Shown here piece by piece: positions 1 through 7,283 of a stretch of DNA of 36,783 nt. Numbering within the stretch: the stretch's first letter is position 1; each line of letters starts with the position of its first letter. A model generated the notes under the pieces. That model saw only the letters and a list, made by a program, of their open reading frames with translations, was not told the origin of the DNA and did not search any database. The position numbers and the translations under genes are program-made. The DNA lies in assembly GCA_030837505.1 (NCBI GenBank), contig JAUPKJ010000126.1:1-36783 (forward strand), read 5' to 3'. Source of the DNA: Actinomycetota bacterium. Its GTDB lineage: Bacteria; Actinomycetota; Actinomycetes; Actinomycetales; Kineosporiaceae.

Positions 1-1
1 A

Positions 2-1186
2 GCCGTCCGGCCGGACGCGCTGATCGTTCCCACGCGCAGGGAGCCCGGGGCCGCCCTCCAGGGCTGTCTGCGCCTGGCCTCAGCCCTCGGCTGTCCCGCC
101 GTGTTCCTGTGCACGGGACGGGCCGACCCCGCCGTGATCCTGCGGCTGCTGGACGGTCCGGGCAGCCTCCCCGAGGTCGTCCTGGTCGACCTGAACGACC
201 TCGGGGAGGCTGTCCGGACCAGGCCCCTGGCCGTCGATCAGCACCCAGAGGTGCTGCGGGGCGAACATCGCGCGGTGGCGGCCAAGCGCAACCTCGCCCT
301 GGCCCTCGCCCACGTCCTGGGGTGGTCCGTCCTGCTCTTCCACGACGACGACGTCCACGGCCTGAACGTGGTCCGCGTGCGCAGGGCCGCCCGTCGACTC
401 GACACCCGGTCCACGGGGACCGTGGCCCTCGCCTGGCGGATGGTCCCCGTCTCCCCCCGGAACCTTCGTGACCCCTGGAGGGTGGGGATCCGGGGGACCC
501 CCACCCTCCAGGGACCCGCCGGGGAGGGGGGCCCCCGACCGGCCTCGGCTCTCACCGTCCTGGACAACTCGGTGATCTGTCACGCCCGCCGGCGGCTGGA
601 CCTGTGGCAGGACACCTTCCTGGGGGCCGGGGCGCTTCTGGTGGACGTACGCCGGTACCGCAGCCTGTTCCCGGGGATCTACAACGACGACTGGCTCTAC
701 CTCCTGGGGGCCGTGGCCTCCCGGGAACTCGCCGTCGGCGGGCACGCCCATCAGGAGCCGTACGACCCGTTCGCGGACCCGCGGCGGGCCGAGGCCGAGG
801 AGTTCGGGGACCTGCTGGGAGAGGGGCTCTTCCGCCTGCTGCACCTGGGGGTGCGCAGGCCCCTGGAGGTCACGGACCCCGGGTACTGGCACGAGGTTCT
901 GCTGGGCCGCCGACAGCTCCACGAGGACCTGCTGCGGCGGTTGGAGGACCGCGGGGGCAACGACCGGATCCGCGACTGCCTGCTGGCGGGCCTGGTCCGC
1001 TGCCGGCAGATCACCCCCGGTTCCGTGACGGCCTTCCTGCGCCTGTGGGGGCAGGACCTGCGGTCCTGGGGAGAATGGTCCCACCAGCTGCCGCGCGTCG
1101 GCGGCGTCGGGCGGGCCCTGGACGTCCTGGGAGTGCCGACGTCGAGCGTGCAGTGCTTCACGGACACCCCGCCCGGCCGGGGTTGA
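2..1186 (+). CDS. Glycosyltransferase-like protein, 5' end missing
   Basis: The frame is open from base 2, so the start lies outside the window; 394 codons are visible, and the GTG at 101 is internal. The visible N-terminus reads IVPTRREPGAAL and is followed by a segment resembling the first Rossmann-like half of a GT-A fold. Further on come KRNLALALAHVLGW and then LLFHDDDV, an acidic cluster placed like the DxD nucleotide-sugar/metal motif of GT-A enzymes. Near 680-700 is an NDDWLYLL motif, which could supply an acidic catalytic residue. No signal peptide or membrane segment is visible. It resembles conserved actinobacterial glycosyltransferase-like proteins, but donor and acceptor cannot be named. 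A palindromic element at 473-513 is translated as part of the protein. The gene converges with the aminotransferase gene. Confidence 0.75.
   Translation, partial: AVRPDALIVPTRREPGAALQGCLRLASALGCPAVFLCTGRADPAVILRLLDGPGSLPEVVLVDLNDLGEAVRTRPLAVDQHPEVLRGEHRAVAAKRNLALALAHVLGWSVLLFHDDDVHGLNVVRVRRAARRLDTRSTGTVALAWRMVPVSPRNLRDPWRVGIRGTPTLQGPAGEGGPRPASALTVLDNSVICHARRRLDLWQDTFLGAGALLVDVRRYRSLFPGIYNDDWLYLLGAVASRELAVGGHAHQEPYDPFADPRRAEAEEFGDLLGEGLFRLLHLGVRRPLEVTDPGYWHEVLLGRRQLHEDLLRRLEDRGGNDRIRDCLLAGLVRCRQITPGSVTAFLRLWGQDLRSWGEWSHQLPRVGGVGRALDVLGVPTSSVQCFTDTPPGRG
473..513. repeat. Perfect 15-bp inverted repeat embedded in a coding sequence
   Basis: The arms are CCCTGGAGGGTGGGG (473-487) and CCCCACCCTCCAGGG (499-513), separated by 11 nt. 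The element lies in frame in the glycosyltransferase-like gene and adds a segment reading roughly PWRVGIRGTPTLQG. Read in one antisense frame, it also gives PWRVGVPRIPTLQG, which follows from the dyad symmetry. It looks like an inserted palindromic element tolerated in a surface loop, as known for Rickettsia palindromic elements. An intragenic RNA hairpin is the alternative. Confidence 0.75.
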
Positions 1187-1214
1187 CCGTCGGCAGAACC
1201 CGCCGGAGAGAATC

Positions 1215-1239
1215 GCCCGGGGACCGACGGGCCCCGGGC
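1215..1239. terminator. Possible bidirectional terminator between convergent genes
   Basis: GCCCGGGG (1215-1222) pairs with CCCCGGGC (1232-1239) across a 9-nt loop. It sits in the 81-bp gap between the ends of two convergent genes. There is no T-tract on either side, so termination is inferred from position and stem strength only. Confidence 0.4.
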
Positions 1240-1267
1240 CTCGTCGAACGGTCAGGGCTTTCCGGGC

Positions 1268-2557
1268 TCAGTCCACATCGCGCAGGAGATCCCGGACCCG
1301 GGTCACACCCTCGACGAGGTCCTCGTCGCCCAGGGCGTACGAGAACCGCAAATATCCGCCGCGCCCGAAGGCCTCCCCCGGGACGACGGCGACCTCCGCC
1401 TCGTCCAGGATCAGCCCTGCCAGCTCTGCCGAGGTGCGCGGGGTCCTGCCGCGGATCGTTCGGCCCAGGACACCGGCGACGCTCGGGTAGGCGTAGAAGG
1501 CGCCCTGCGGCATCGGACACGTGAATCCCTCGAGGCCGTCGAGCATCTCCACGATTGTTCGGCGACGCCGGTCGAAGGCCTCCCTCATCATGTCGACGGC
1601 GGTCAGATCGCCGCTGACGGCTGCGAGGGCCGCGCACTGGCTGACATTCGCGACGTTGCTGGTCAGATGTGATTGGAGATTGGCGGCGGCCTTGACGACG
1701 TCCTTCGGACCGATCATCCAGCCGACCCGCCAGCCGGGCATGGCGTAGGTCTTGGCCACCCCGTTGAGCACGATGCAGCGGTCGGCGAGCTCCGGGACCT
1801 CGACCGGGATCGACGTCGCGCGCACTCCGTCGTACACCAGGTGCTCGTAGATCTCGTCCGTGATCACCCAGAGGCCGTGCTCGGCGGCCCACCGCCCGAT
1901 CCGCGCGATGGACTCCTTCGGGTGGACGGCGCCCGTGGGGTTGGAGGGCGAACACATCAACAGGGCGCGGGTCCGGGGGGTCCTGGCGGCCTCCAGCTGC
2001 TCGAGGGTGACCAGGTAGCCCTGGTCCTCCCCGGCGAAGACCTCCACGGGGGTCGCGCCGGCCAGACGGATGGCCTCGGGGTAGGTCGTCCAGTAGGGGG
2101 TGGGCAGGAGGACCTCGTCGCCGGGGTCGAGCACTGTCGCGAAGGCCTGATAGACGGCCTGCTTGCCGCCGTTGGTGATGAGCACCTGATCGGGTTCGAC
2201 GTTCAGCCCGGAGTCCCGGGCCGTCTTGGCCGCCACGGCCGACCGCAGGGCCGGCAGGCCGGCGGCCGGGGTGTACCGGTGGTTGGCGGGCCGGGCGCAG
2301 GCTTCGATCGCGGCCTGCACGATGTAGTCGGGGGTCGGGAAGTCCGGCTCGCCCGCACCGAATCCGATCACGGGTCGGCCCTGCGCCTTGAGAGCCTTGG
2401 CCTTCGCATCCACGGCCAGGGTGGCCGATTCCGTGATGGATCCGACCCGGGCGGAGACCCGCCGGGGGACATTCGCGCCGTCGGGAGCGCCGTCGGTGGG
2501 AGGACTGTCGGGGGTGGCAGGGGGCAGCTGCTCGGTCACGGTTCCCCATCTTGTCAT
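1268..2557 (-). CDS. aspC: Pyridoxal-phosphate aminotransferase, aspartate aminotransferase type
   Basis: This 429-aa class I/II (fold type I) PLP aminotransferase probably moves the amino group between aspartate and 2-oxoglutarate. Visible motifs are the [14 protein letters not shown]-terminal substrate segment (about 67-79), ITNGGKQA (about 127-134), Asn206 in SPSNPTGA, Asp234/Tyr237 in TDEIYEHL, the Schiff-base Lys269 in [12 protein letters not shown], and a C-terminal YLRFSYAL carrying the expected carboxylate-binding Arg. The ATG at 2557 has AAAGGG about 8 nt upstream. A GTG seven codons in, starting MTEQ, is an alternative. The first 30 residues are Pro/Gly-rich and not part of the fold. 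An aminotransferase divergent from trnW-secE is the usual actinobacterial arrangement. Substrate specificity is inferred from the family. Confidence 0.93.
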   Translation of the reverse strand: MTRWGTVTEQLPPATPDSPPTDGAPDGANVPRRVSARVGSITESATLAVDAKAKALKAQGRPVIGFGAGEPDFPTPDYIVQAAIEACARPANHRYTPAAGLPALRSAVAAKTARDSGLNVEPDQVLITNGGKQAVYQAFATVLDPGDEVLLPTPYWTTYPEAIRLAGATPVEVFAGEDQGYLVTLEQLEAARTPRTRALLMCSPSNPTGAVHPKESIARIGRWAAEHGLWVITDEIYEHLVYDGVRATSIPVEVPELADRCIVLNGVAKTYAMPGWRVGWMIGPKDVVKAAANLQSHLTSNVANVSQCAALAAVSGDLTAVDMMREAFDRRRRTIVEMLDGLEGFTCPMPQGAFYAYPSVAGVLGRTIRGRTPRTSAELAGLILDEAEVAVVPGEAFGRGGYLRFSYALGDEDLVEGVTRVRDLLRDVD

Positions 2558-2661
2558 CGTCCGGCCCTTTCATGGTCGATCACGAAGGAGTTCTTCGCCG
2601 GTGGCAGCCGGGTTTTTGCGTGGGCCGCCGTGCGGCGGGGAACAGGAACCGAGGCGTACGG

Positions 2662-2691
2662 TTCGACCTGGGAGCGTCGGTTGCGTACACT
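2662..2691 (+). promoter_or_regulatory. Promoter for tRNA-Trp / secE-nusG
   Basis: TTCGAC (2662-2667) and TACACT (2686-2691) are 18 nt apart, a good match to the TTGACN/TANNNT housekeeping consensus of actinobacteria. It points toward trnW, about 200 nt downstream, and is the best promoter-like pair in the gap after the aminotransferase start. Confidence 0.55.
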
Positions 2692-2724
2692 CGGCCCGTG
2701 GCGGTCGCCAGCCGCTCATCTCAA

Positions 2725-2853
2725 GCTTGTCCAGGACGGTCTCAGGCTTGTGTCGACGTACGATCGTCGTTGACGCACGCTTGTCGCCCTCGCAGATCTG
2801 TCTCGATCGTCGGCTTGCCCCGATCGCAGGCTCGTCTCGATCGCAGATCTGTC
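2725..2853. repeat. Degenerate short repeats upstream of tRNA-Trp
   Basis: GCAGATCTGTC occurs at 2792-2802 and 2843-2853, and TCTCGATCG at 2801-2809 and 2835-2843. Variants of GGCTTGTC recur between 2725 and 2870. The array fills the leader between the promoter and trnW. I see no gene in 2558-2889. Confidence 0.5.
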
Positions 2854-2889
2854 CCGGGCTTCGGCTCGGGAGGGGCTGCGGTGGTCCCA

Positions 2890-2962
2890 AGGGCAGTGGC
2901 GCAACTGGCAGCGCTCCGGTCTCCAAAACCGGCGGTTGGGGGTTCGAGTCCCTCCTGCCCTG
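2890..2962 (+). tRNA. trnW: tRNA-Trp (anticodon CCA)
   Basis: A complete cloverleaf of 73 nt. The acceptor stem is AGGGCAG/CTGCCCT, the D stem GCGC/GCGC, and the anticodon stem CCGGT/ACCGG with loop CTCCAAA (anticodon 2923-2925). The variable loop has 5 nt and the T arm is GGGGG-TTCGAGT-CCCTC with one G-T pair. The discriminator is G2962. The following bases are CGA, so the 3' CCA is not encoded and must be added enzymatically. A tRNA-Trp directly before secE is typical of actinobacteria. Confidence 0.97.
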
Positions 2963-3015
2963 CGAATCGCGTTCTGTCGTCCTCCTCGGAGGGCGGTCGG
3001 ACGCGAGTTTCACAG

Positions 3016-3110
3016 CACGACCATCTTCACGGCACGACCTTTCACGGCACGACCACCGCACCGATGACACGACCACCGCACCGATGAACTGCATCGCACC
3101 GATGAACTGC
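3016..3110. repeat. Short tandem repeats between tRNA-Trp and secE
   Basis: CACGACCACCGCACCGATGA is present twice with no spacer (3048-3067, 3068-3087). GCACCGATGAACTGC is at 3078-3092 and 3096-3110. The core CACGACC occurs four times (3016, 3033, 3048, 3068). It looks like slippage-type expansion in an untranslated leader. No gene is seen in 2963-3186. Confidence 0.8.
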
Positions 3111-3186
3111 ACCAGAAGGAACGAAACGTCTCGCGAGTCCTCAGCGCACCGCACCGTAACGTCAATCCGACTGATCAGGTGAGACC

Positions 3187-3426
3187 GTGACCACTTCCTC
3201 TGTGGCGAGGAGCAGCCGGGAGCCGAAACGACTCGGCCTCGTCTCGCGTGTTCGCCTGTTCCTGCGCCAGGTCGTCTCCGAGCTGAAAAAGGTCGTTCGT
3301 CCGACGAGGAACGATTTGATCACGTACACGACGGTCGTGATGGTCTTCGTGTTGGCTGTGATGACGTACGTCTCGGTGCTGGACTTCGGGTTCGGCAAAC
3401 TCGTGCTGTGGGTTTTCGGCGGCTGA
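3187..3426 (+). CDS. secE: Preprotein translocase subunit SecE
   Basis: This 79-aa protein has a basic, amphipathic N-terminal half (FLRQVVSELKKVVRPTRND) and a single membrane helix at about 45-66, the minimal one-helix SecE form. SecE clamps the two halves of SecY in the plasma membrane; SecY itself is encoded at 32070. The start is a GTG with AGGTGAG a few bases upstream. The gene follows tRNA-Trp and precedes nusG by 151 nt, in which GGCCAGCC (3506-3513) and GGTTGGCC (3519-3526) form a short hairpin. Confidence 0.97.
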   Translation: MTTSSVARSSREPKRLGLVSRVRLFLRQVVSELKKVVRPTRNDLITYTTVVMVFVLAVMTYVSVLDFGFGKLVLWVFGG

Positions 3427-3577
3427 TCCCCAGAGGTCGCCAGGCCCCGCCGGGGGACGGCACTGAGCGAGCGACGGTCCGGCGCGCGGTCGGACCACCC
3501 ACCCAGGCCAGCCCTTCGGGTTGGCCGGTCGGCAACAACGTCGGCCGGCTGGAGCACAGAGGAAGTAGGACGACAGC

Positions 3578-4333
3578 GTGTCCGAGCAGACCCCGTACTT
3601 CGACGCGGACGCCGACCTCAAGCAGGTTGCGGACGACGGCGACGAGGGCGGTGCCGCCCAGCCCGAATCCGAGGGCGAGCCGACCCCTTCCGAGCCGGCC
3701 CCGGCCGTGGCCCACGAGGAAGAGACCGCTGACGAGGGGGAGGACGGCGACAACCCGGCCGAGGAGTTCAAGGCCCAGCTGCGCCGGTCCCCCGGGGACT
3801 GGTATGTGATCCACTCCTACGCCGGGTACGAGAACCGGGTGAAGGCCAATCTGGAGAACCGGATCTCCAGCCTCAACATGGAGGACTACATCTTCCAGGT
3901 CGAGGTGCCCATGGAGGAGATCACCGAGATCAAGAACGGCCAGCGCAAGCAGGTCCGTCGGGTCAGGATCCCCGGATACGTGCTGGTGCGGATGGATCTC
4001 ACGGACGAGTCCTGGGGAGCCGTGCGTCACACCCCCGGGGTGACCGGGTTCGTCGGCCACACCCACCAGCCGGTCCCGCTCAGCGTCGACGAGGTCTTCT
4101 CGATGCTCGCCTCCTCGCTGCAGCAGGCCGAGCCCAAGACCCGCCCGTCCGAGATCAAGGTCGTCGACTTCGAGGTCGGCGAGTCCGTGACCGTCATGGA
4201 AGGGCCTTTCGAGACCCTGCCCGCCACGATCTCCGAGATCAACCCGGACGCGCAGAAGCTCAAGGTCCTGGTTTCGATCTTCGGTCGCGAGACCCCGGTC
4301 GAGCTCTCCTTCAACCAGGTCTCCAAGATCTGA
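3578..4333 (+). CDS. nusG: Transcription termination/antitermination factor NusG
   Basis: 251 aa. Residues 1-70 form an acidic, disordered extension typical of actinobacterial NusG. The NGN domain starts near 74 ([19 protein letters not shown]) and binds the RNA polymerase clamp and beta protrusion. The C-terminal KOW domain (about 190-250) contains [13 protein letters not shown] and ends FNQVSKI; it contacts S10 or Rho. The GTG start has AGGA about 8 nt upstream. The secE-nusG pairing is conserved in most bacteria. Confidence 0.98.
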   Translation: MSEQTPYFDADADLKQVADDGDEGGAAQPESEGEPTPSEPAPAVAHEEETADEGEDGDNPAEEFKAQLRRSPGDWYVIHSYAGYENRVKANLENRISSLNMEDYIFQVEVPMEEITEIKNGQRKQVRRVRIPGYVLVRMDLTDESWGAVRHTPGVTGFVGHTHQPVPLSVDEVFSMLASSLQQAEPKTRPSEIKVVDFEVGESVTVMEGPFETLPATISEINPDAQKLKVLVSIFGRETPVELSFNQVSKI

Positions 4334-4570
4334 CCGCTCGCGTCGCAGCAGCTTCCCGAGGGAGGACCTCGGCGAGACAGATCGCGTCGCCGCGTGTCCG
4401 GTCCTCCCCCGGACCGCCCGCTCGCGGGGGATCTGAGAAAATGCCGAGTTGAACGCAGAAGGCCGCACGGCCCCCTGCGTGCCCGGCCCGATCGTCGGAC
4501 CGGGACGGCCCACCGGCGGGCCGACCGAACGGTCGGTCCGTTCCACCATCACCATCGTAAGGACCCGGAC

Positions 4571-5008
4571 ATGCCCCCCAAGAAGAAGAAAAAGGTCGCA
4601 GCGGTCATCAAGCTGCAGATCAATGCCGGTCAGGCGACTCCTGCCCCGCCGATCGGCCCGGCGCTGGGTCAGCACAGCGTCAACATCATGGAGTTCTGCA
4701 AGGCCTACAACGCCCAGACCGAGGCCCAGCGCGGCTTCGTCATTCCCGTGGAGATCACGGTCTACGAGGACCGTTCCTTCACCTTCATCACCAAGACCCC
4801 CCCGGCCGCCGAGCTGATCAAGAAAGCGGCCGGTGTGCCCAAGGGCTCCGGCGAGCCCCACACGAACAAGGTCGGCACCGTCACGGCCGCACAGGTCCGG
4901 GAGATCGCCTCGACCAAGTTCGAGGACCTGAACGCCAACGACCTGGACCAGGCTTCCAAGATCATCGCAGGGACCGCCCGCTCGATGGGGATCGTCGTCC
5001 AGGGCTGA
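4571..5008 (+). CDS. rplK: 50S ribosomal protein L11
   Basis: 145 aa. The start is ATG at 4571 with AAGGA upstream, not the longer in-frame extension from 4394. After a lysine run comes the N-terminal domain with the proline-rich [13 protein letters not shown] segment, the site where thiazole antibiotics and EF-G contact L11; the prolines are wild type. The C-terminal 23S-binding domain ends [11 protein letters not shown]11 forms the GTPase-associated centre with 23S helices 43/44 and L10. The 237-bp leader contains CCGACC(GAAC)GGTCGG at 4521-4536, just before the ribosome binding site. Confidence 0.98.
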   Translation: MPPKKKKKVAAVIKLQINAGQATPAPPIGPALGQHSVNIMEFCKAYNAQTEAQRGFVIPVEITVYEDRSFTFITKTPPAAELIKKAAGVPKGSGEPHTNKVGTVTAAQVREIASTKFEDLNANDLDQASKIIAGTARSMGIVVQG

Positions 5009-5139
5009 CCTGAGGGACCTGAGAGACCAGTCACCACCGAGGTGGTGATGACGCCCGAACGCGCCGAACAGCGCGACGGGTACGGGTGGCAGGGCGAGAG
5101 CCCGTGGACCACGACTGTGAACCACGACAGGAGAGCATC

Positions 5140-5856
5140 ATGAAGCGCAGCAAGGCGTACCGGGCCGCGGCCCAGAAGATCGACCCGAGTCGGTTCTACG
5201 CCCCGCTGGAGGCCGTGCGTCTGGCCCAGCAGACCTCCGCGACCAAGTTCGACGCGACCGTCGAGATCGCCTTCCGCCTCGGGGTCGATCCCCGCAAGGC
5301 CGACCAGATGGTGCGTGGCACCGTCAACCTGCCTCACGGCACCGGCAAGACCGCCCGGGTCCTGGTCTTCGCCAACGGCGACCGTGCGCAGCAGGCGCAG
5401 GAGGCCGGAGCCGACTACGTGGGCTCCGACGACCTCATCGCCCGCATCCAGGGAGGGTGGCTCGACTTCGACTCCGTTGTCGCCACCCCCGACCTCATGG
5501 GCAAAGTGGGCCGCCTGGGCAAGATCCTCGGTCCCAGGGGTCTGATGCCCAACCCGAAGACCGGCACCGTGACCATGGACGTCGCCAAGGCCGTTCAGGA
5601 GATCAAGGGCGGGAAGATCGAGTTCAGGGTCGACAAGCACTCGAACCTGCACTTCATCATCGGCAAGTCCTCCTTCTCCGACACCGCGCTCGTGCAGAAC
5701 TACGCTGCGGCCCTCGACGAGATCCTGCGGCTCAAGCCCGCTGCCACCAAGGGCCGCTACCTGCGCAAGGCCACCCTCACCACGAGCATGGGCCCCGCCA
5801 TCCCGCTCGATGTGAACCGCACCCGCGACCTCGAGACCGAGGACGCCGAAGTCTGA
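5140..5856 (+). CDS. rplA: 50S ribosomal protein L1
   Basis: 238 aa with ATG at 5140 preceded by AGGAG at 7 nt; an in-frame upstream ATG at 5086 is not needed. L1 forms the mobile L1 stalk that guides deacylated tRNA from the E site. The hallmark [20 protein letters not shown] segment lies near residues 120-140. In many bacteria L1 represses its own operon by binding the mRNA. The 131-nt leader holds a TCACCAC(CGAG)GTGGTGA hairpin at 5031-5048, but I cannot show that it is an L1 site. The stop codon lies inside a 19-nt tandem duplication. Confidence 0.98.
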   Translation: MKRSKAYRAAAQKIDPSRFYAPLEAVRLAQQTSATKFDATVEIAFRLGVDPRKADQMVRGTVNLPHGTGKTARVLVFANGDRAQQAQEAGADYVGSDDLIARIQGGWLDFDSVVATPDLMGKVGRLGKILGPRGLMPNPKTGTVTMDVAKAVQEIKGGKIEFRVDKHSNLHFIIGKSSFSDTALVQNYAAALDEILRLKPAATKGRYLRKATLTTSMGPAIPLDVNRTRDLETEDAEV

Positions 5857-5889
5857 TCTTCGCGAGTACCACTGATCTTCGCCAGTACC
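5853..5889. repeat. 19-nt tandem duplication across the rplA stop codon
   Basis: CTGATCTTCGCGAGTACC (5853-5870) and CTGATCTTCGCCAGTACC (5872-5889) differ at one base. The first copy contains the rplA TGA. It lies just before the operon terminator. Confidence 0.8.
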
Positions 5890-5904
5890 CCTCGCTGTAA
5901 CTCT

Positions 5905-5950
5905 CGCTCGGGCCGATCCTGCTGTTCGGATCGGCCCGAGCGTCGTTTTC
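5905..5950 (+). terminator. Rho-independent terminator after rplA
   Basis: A perfect 15-bp stem: CGCTCGGGCCGATCC (5905-5919) with its complement at 5928-5942, and an 8-nt loop. It is followed by TCGTTTTC. It closes the secE-nusG-rplK-rplA unit and is the most canonical intrinsic terminator in the window. Confidence 0.88.
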
Positions 5951-6087
5951 CCCTCGTGATCCGCGAGAATTCCCCCTCGGACGGGGGCGGGCATGTTCCC
6001 ACCGGTTCGTGACGGATCGCTTTCCTTTGCGGTGACTGTAGTCTGCGGGACTGTCCTGATCGCTCCGGCTGCCGCAGGGGTTCTCCG

Positions 6088-6930
6088 ATGACTGTCGTCC
6101 GTCCCAGTGCCCGACACCGCGTGGCCCTCTGCGCCGTTTGTCTGGCTCTTCTCCCTCTCGCCGGCTGTAGTTCCGGCTCTTCCCCCTCGGAGGAGAAGAC
6201 CCCCACGGGCCCTGTCCGCCAGGACCTCAGCAAGGCCGGCAGCAAGAACAAGGTCGACGCCAAGGAATTCGCCCGCACCATCGACACCGCGGTCAAGGGC
6301 AAGCGGACCGCCAAGATCACTTTGACCGGGAGCGGCGGGGTCAAGGGAACCGGTTCTGTCCTGTACGAGGCCGACAGCATCAGCCTGAGTCTGGATCTGA
6401 CCTCCGACAAACAGGAGCTGAAGATCCGTCTGCTGCCCGAGGCCCTCTACGTGACCCTGCCGACCCTGGAGAACGGCAAACCCTGGCTGAAGATCGAGAA
6501 AGGGGCGGACGCGCCTCTCGCCCAGCGCTACGCCTCGCTGTTCGCCTCCGTCCTGTCCAGCGCCGACCTCTCCACCGTCGGTGACAGGCTCGGGGACTTC
6601 CTGATCGTCACCTCGGGGACCGAGAAGATCGGCAAGGTCGAGGCCACGCGGTACGTCATGGAACTGGACCGCGACCAGATCCTGGCCTCGATCCCCGCGC
6701 GCCTGAGGGACGTCGCCAAGACCCCCCTGACCAAGCAGCTGAAGGACGCCGTCCAGCACATCGAACTCTATGTGGGCCCGGACGGGCTGCCCCAGCGCAA
6801 TGTCGCCGTGACCATGGTCAAGGACGGGACGGCTTCCACGGTGATCGATTGGAGTGCCTGGGGCCAGAAGGTCTCGATCGCCCCGCCGCCCGCCCAGCAG
6901 ATCACTCCGCTGAAGGACATCGCCTCCTGA
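6088..6930 (+). CDS. Lipoprotein of the LppX/LprAFG type
   Basis: 280 aa. Residues 1-26 are a lipoprotein signal peptide with a hydrophobic stretch and lipobox LAGC, so Cys27 would be lipidated and the protein anchored outside the membrane. A Ser/Gly/Lys-rich linker follows. The rest looks like the LprG/LppX single-domain fold, whose mycobacterial members carry lipids or lipoglycans in a hydrophobic cavity; the ligand here is unknown. The gene stands alone between two hairpins (5905-5950 and 6982-7013), so it is probably its own transcription unit. A lipoprotein gene at this point of the rplA-rplJ interval also occurs in Streptomyces. Confidence 0.88.
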   Translation: MTVVRPSARHRVALCAVCLALLPLAGCSSGSSPSEEKTPTGPVRQDLSKAGSKNKVDAKEFARTIDTAVKGKRTAKITLTGSGGVKGTGSVLYEADSISLSLDLTSDKQELKIRLLPEALYVTLPTLENGKPWLKIEKGADAPLAQRYASLFASVLSSADLSTVGDRLGDFLIVTSGTEKIGKVEATRYVMELDRDQILASIPARLRDVAKTPLTKQLKDAVQHIELYVGPDGLPQRNVAVTMVKDGTASTVIDWSAWGQKVSIAPPPAQQITPLKDIAS

Positions 6931-6981
6931 GCGAAGCCCCCTCCCACCGGTCGCTCGTGCTTCCGGCGTGCTTCCTGCGCG

Positions 6982-7013
6982 CTTCCGGCGTGCTCCGCGG
7001 AGCACGCCGGAAG
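6982..7013. terminator. 32-nt perfect palindrome after the lipoprotein gene
   Basis: The 16-nt half is CTTCCGGCGTGCTCCG, and the whole 32 nt equals its reverse complement. CTTCCGGCGTGCT also occurs as a direct repeat at 6960-6972. The RNA would form a very stable hairpin. There is no T-tract, so a terminator or mRNA-stabilising role is inferred from position; a protein-binding site is possible. Confidence 0.5.
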
Positions 7014-7043
7014 GGGCGCAACACACGGTCGACGGATCGCGAT

Positions 7044-7073
7044 TTGGTCATCGATCGCCGGCAAGGGTACGGT
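7044..7073 (+). promoter_or_regulatory. Promoter for rplJL
   Basis: TTGGTC (7044-7049) and TACGGT (7068-7073) are separated by 18 nt. The predicted start near 7080 coincides with the first bases of the L10-type leader, which supports the call. Confidence 0.5.
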
Positions 7074-7079
7074 CACCTT

Positions 7080-7200
7080 GCCGAAGACCGCCGGTCGCCA
7101 CCTTCGGGTGGTCGAAGGTCCCGCATTTCTGCGGGCGGCCCGCGCAGGTGACACAGGAGAGACGAGCCCATGGGCCCGTCCGGACTGCCTCGGGCAGACC
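7080..7200 (+). promoter_or_regulatory. L10-type autoregulatory mRNA leader
   Basis: The leader begins CCGAAGACCGCCGGTC and contains two clear hairpins: CCACC(TTCG)GGTGG at 7098-7111 and CCCGCA(TTTC)TGCGGG at 7120-7135. GCGCAGGTGACAC follows. This order resembles the conserved rplJ leader bound by the L10(L12)4 complex, recalled by pattern rather than aligned. A further small hairpin, CTGCC(TCG)GGCAG, is at 7185-7197. Confidence 0.65.
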
Positions 7201-7236
7201 ACGTCCCGTGCGCCTGCGCCGGGACGTTCGTGTTTT
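7201..7236 (+). terminator. Attenuator-like terminator in the rplJ leader
   Basis: ACGTCCCG (7201-7208) pairs with CGGGACGT (7220-7227), and the inner GCG/CGC extends the stem past a single bulged T. TCGTGTTTT follows. The structure sits 48 nt before rplJ, inside the leader rather than at the end of a gene, which suits conditional termination of rplJL. Confidence 0.6.
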
Positions 7237-7283
7237 GCGTGGCCCTTCGGATCCGCCGGCATCATCCCGGAGGAAGGAGGGCC

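Noticed and set aside
2770-2799. TTGACG at 2770-2775 as a second trnW promoter
   Set aside because: No TANNNT box at 16-19 nt; the sequence there belongs to the GATC-rich repeats.
4394-4570. 59-residue N-terminal extension of rplK
   Set aside because: Arg/Pro-rich translation of a leader; L11 homology starts at MPPKKKKK with AAGGA upstream of 4571.
6016-6044. TAGTCT (6039-6044) as promoter -10 for the lipoprotein gene
   Set aside because: No acceptable -35 at 16-19 nt upstream; a promoter is expected after the 5905-5950 terminator but I cannot place it.
7170-7283. In-frame ATG at 7170 preceded by AGGAGAG that would extend L10 by 38 residues
   Set aside because: The extension lies over the leader/attenuator, is Cys/Arg-rich and absent from the L10 family; ATG 7284 has a far better AGGAAGGAGG.
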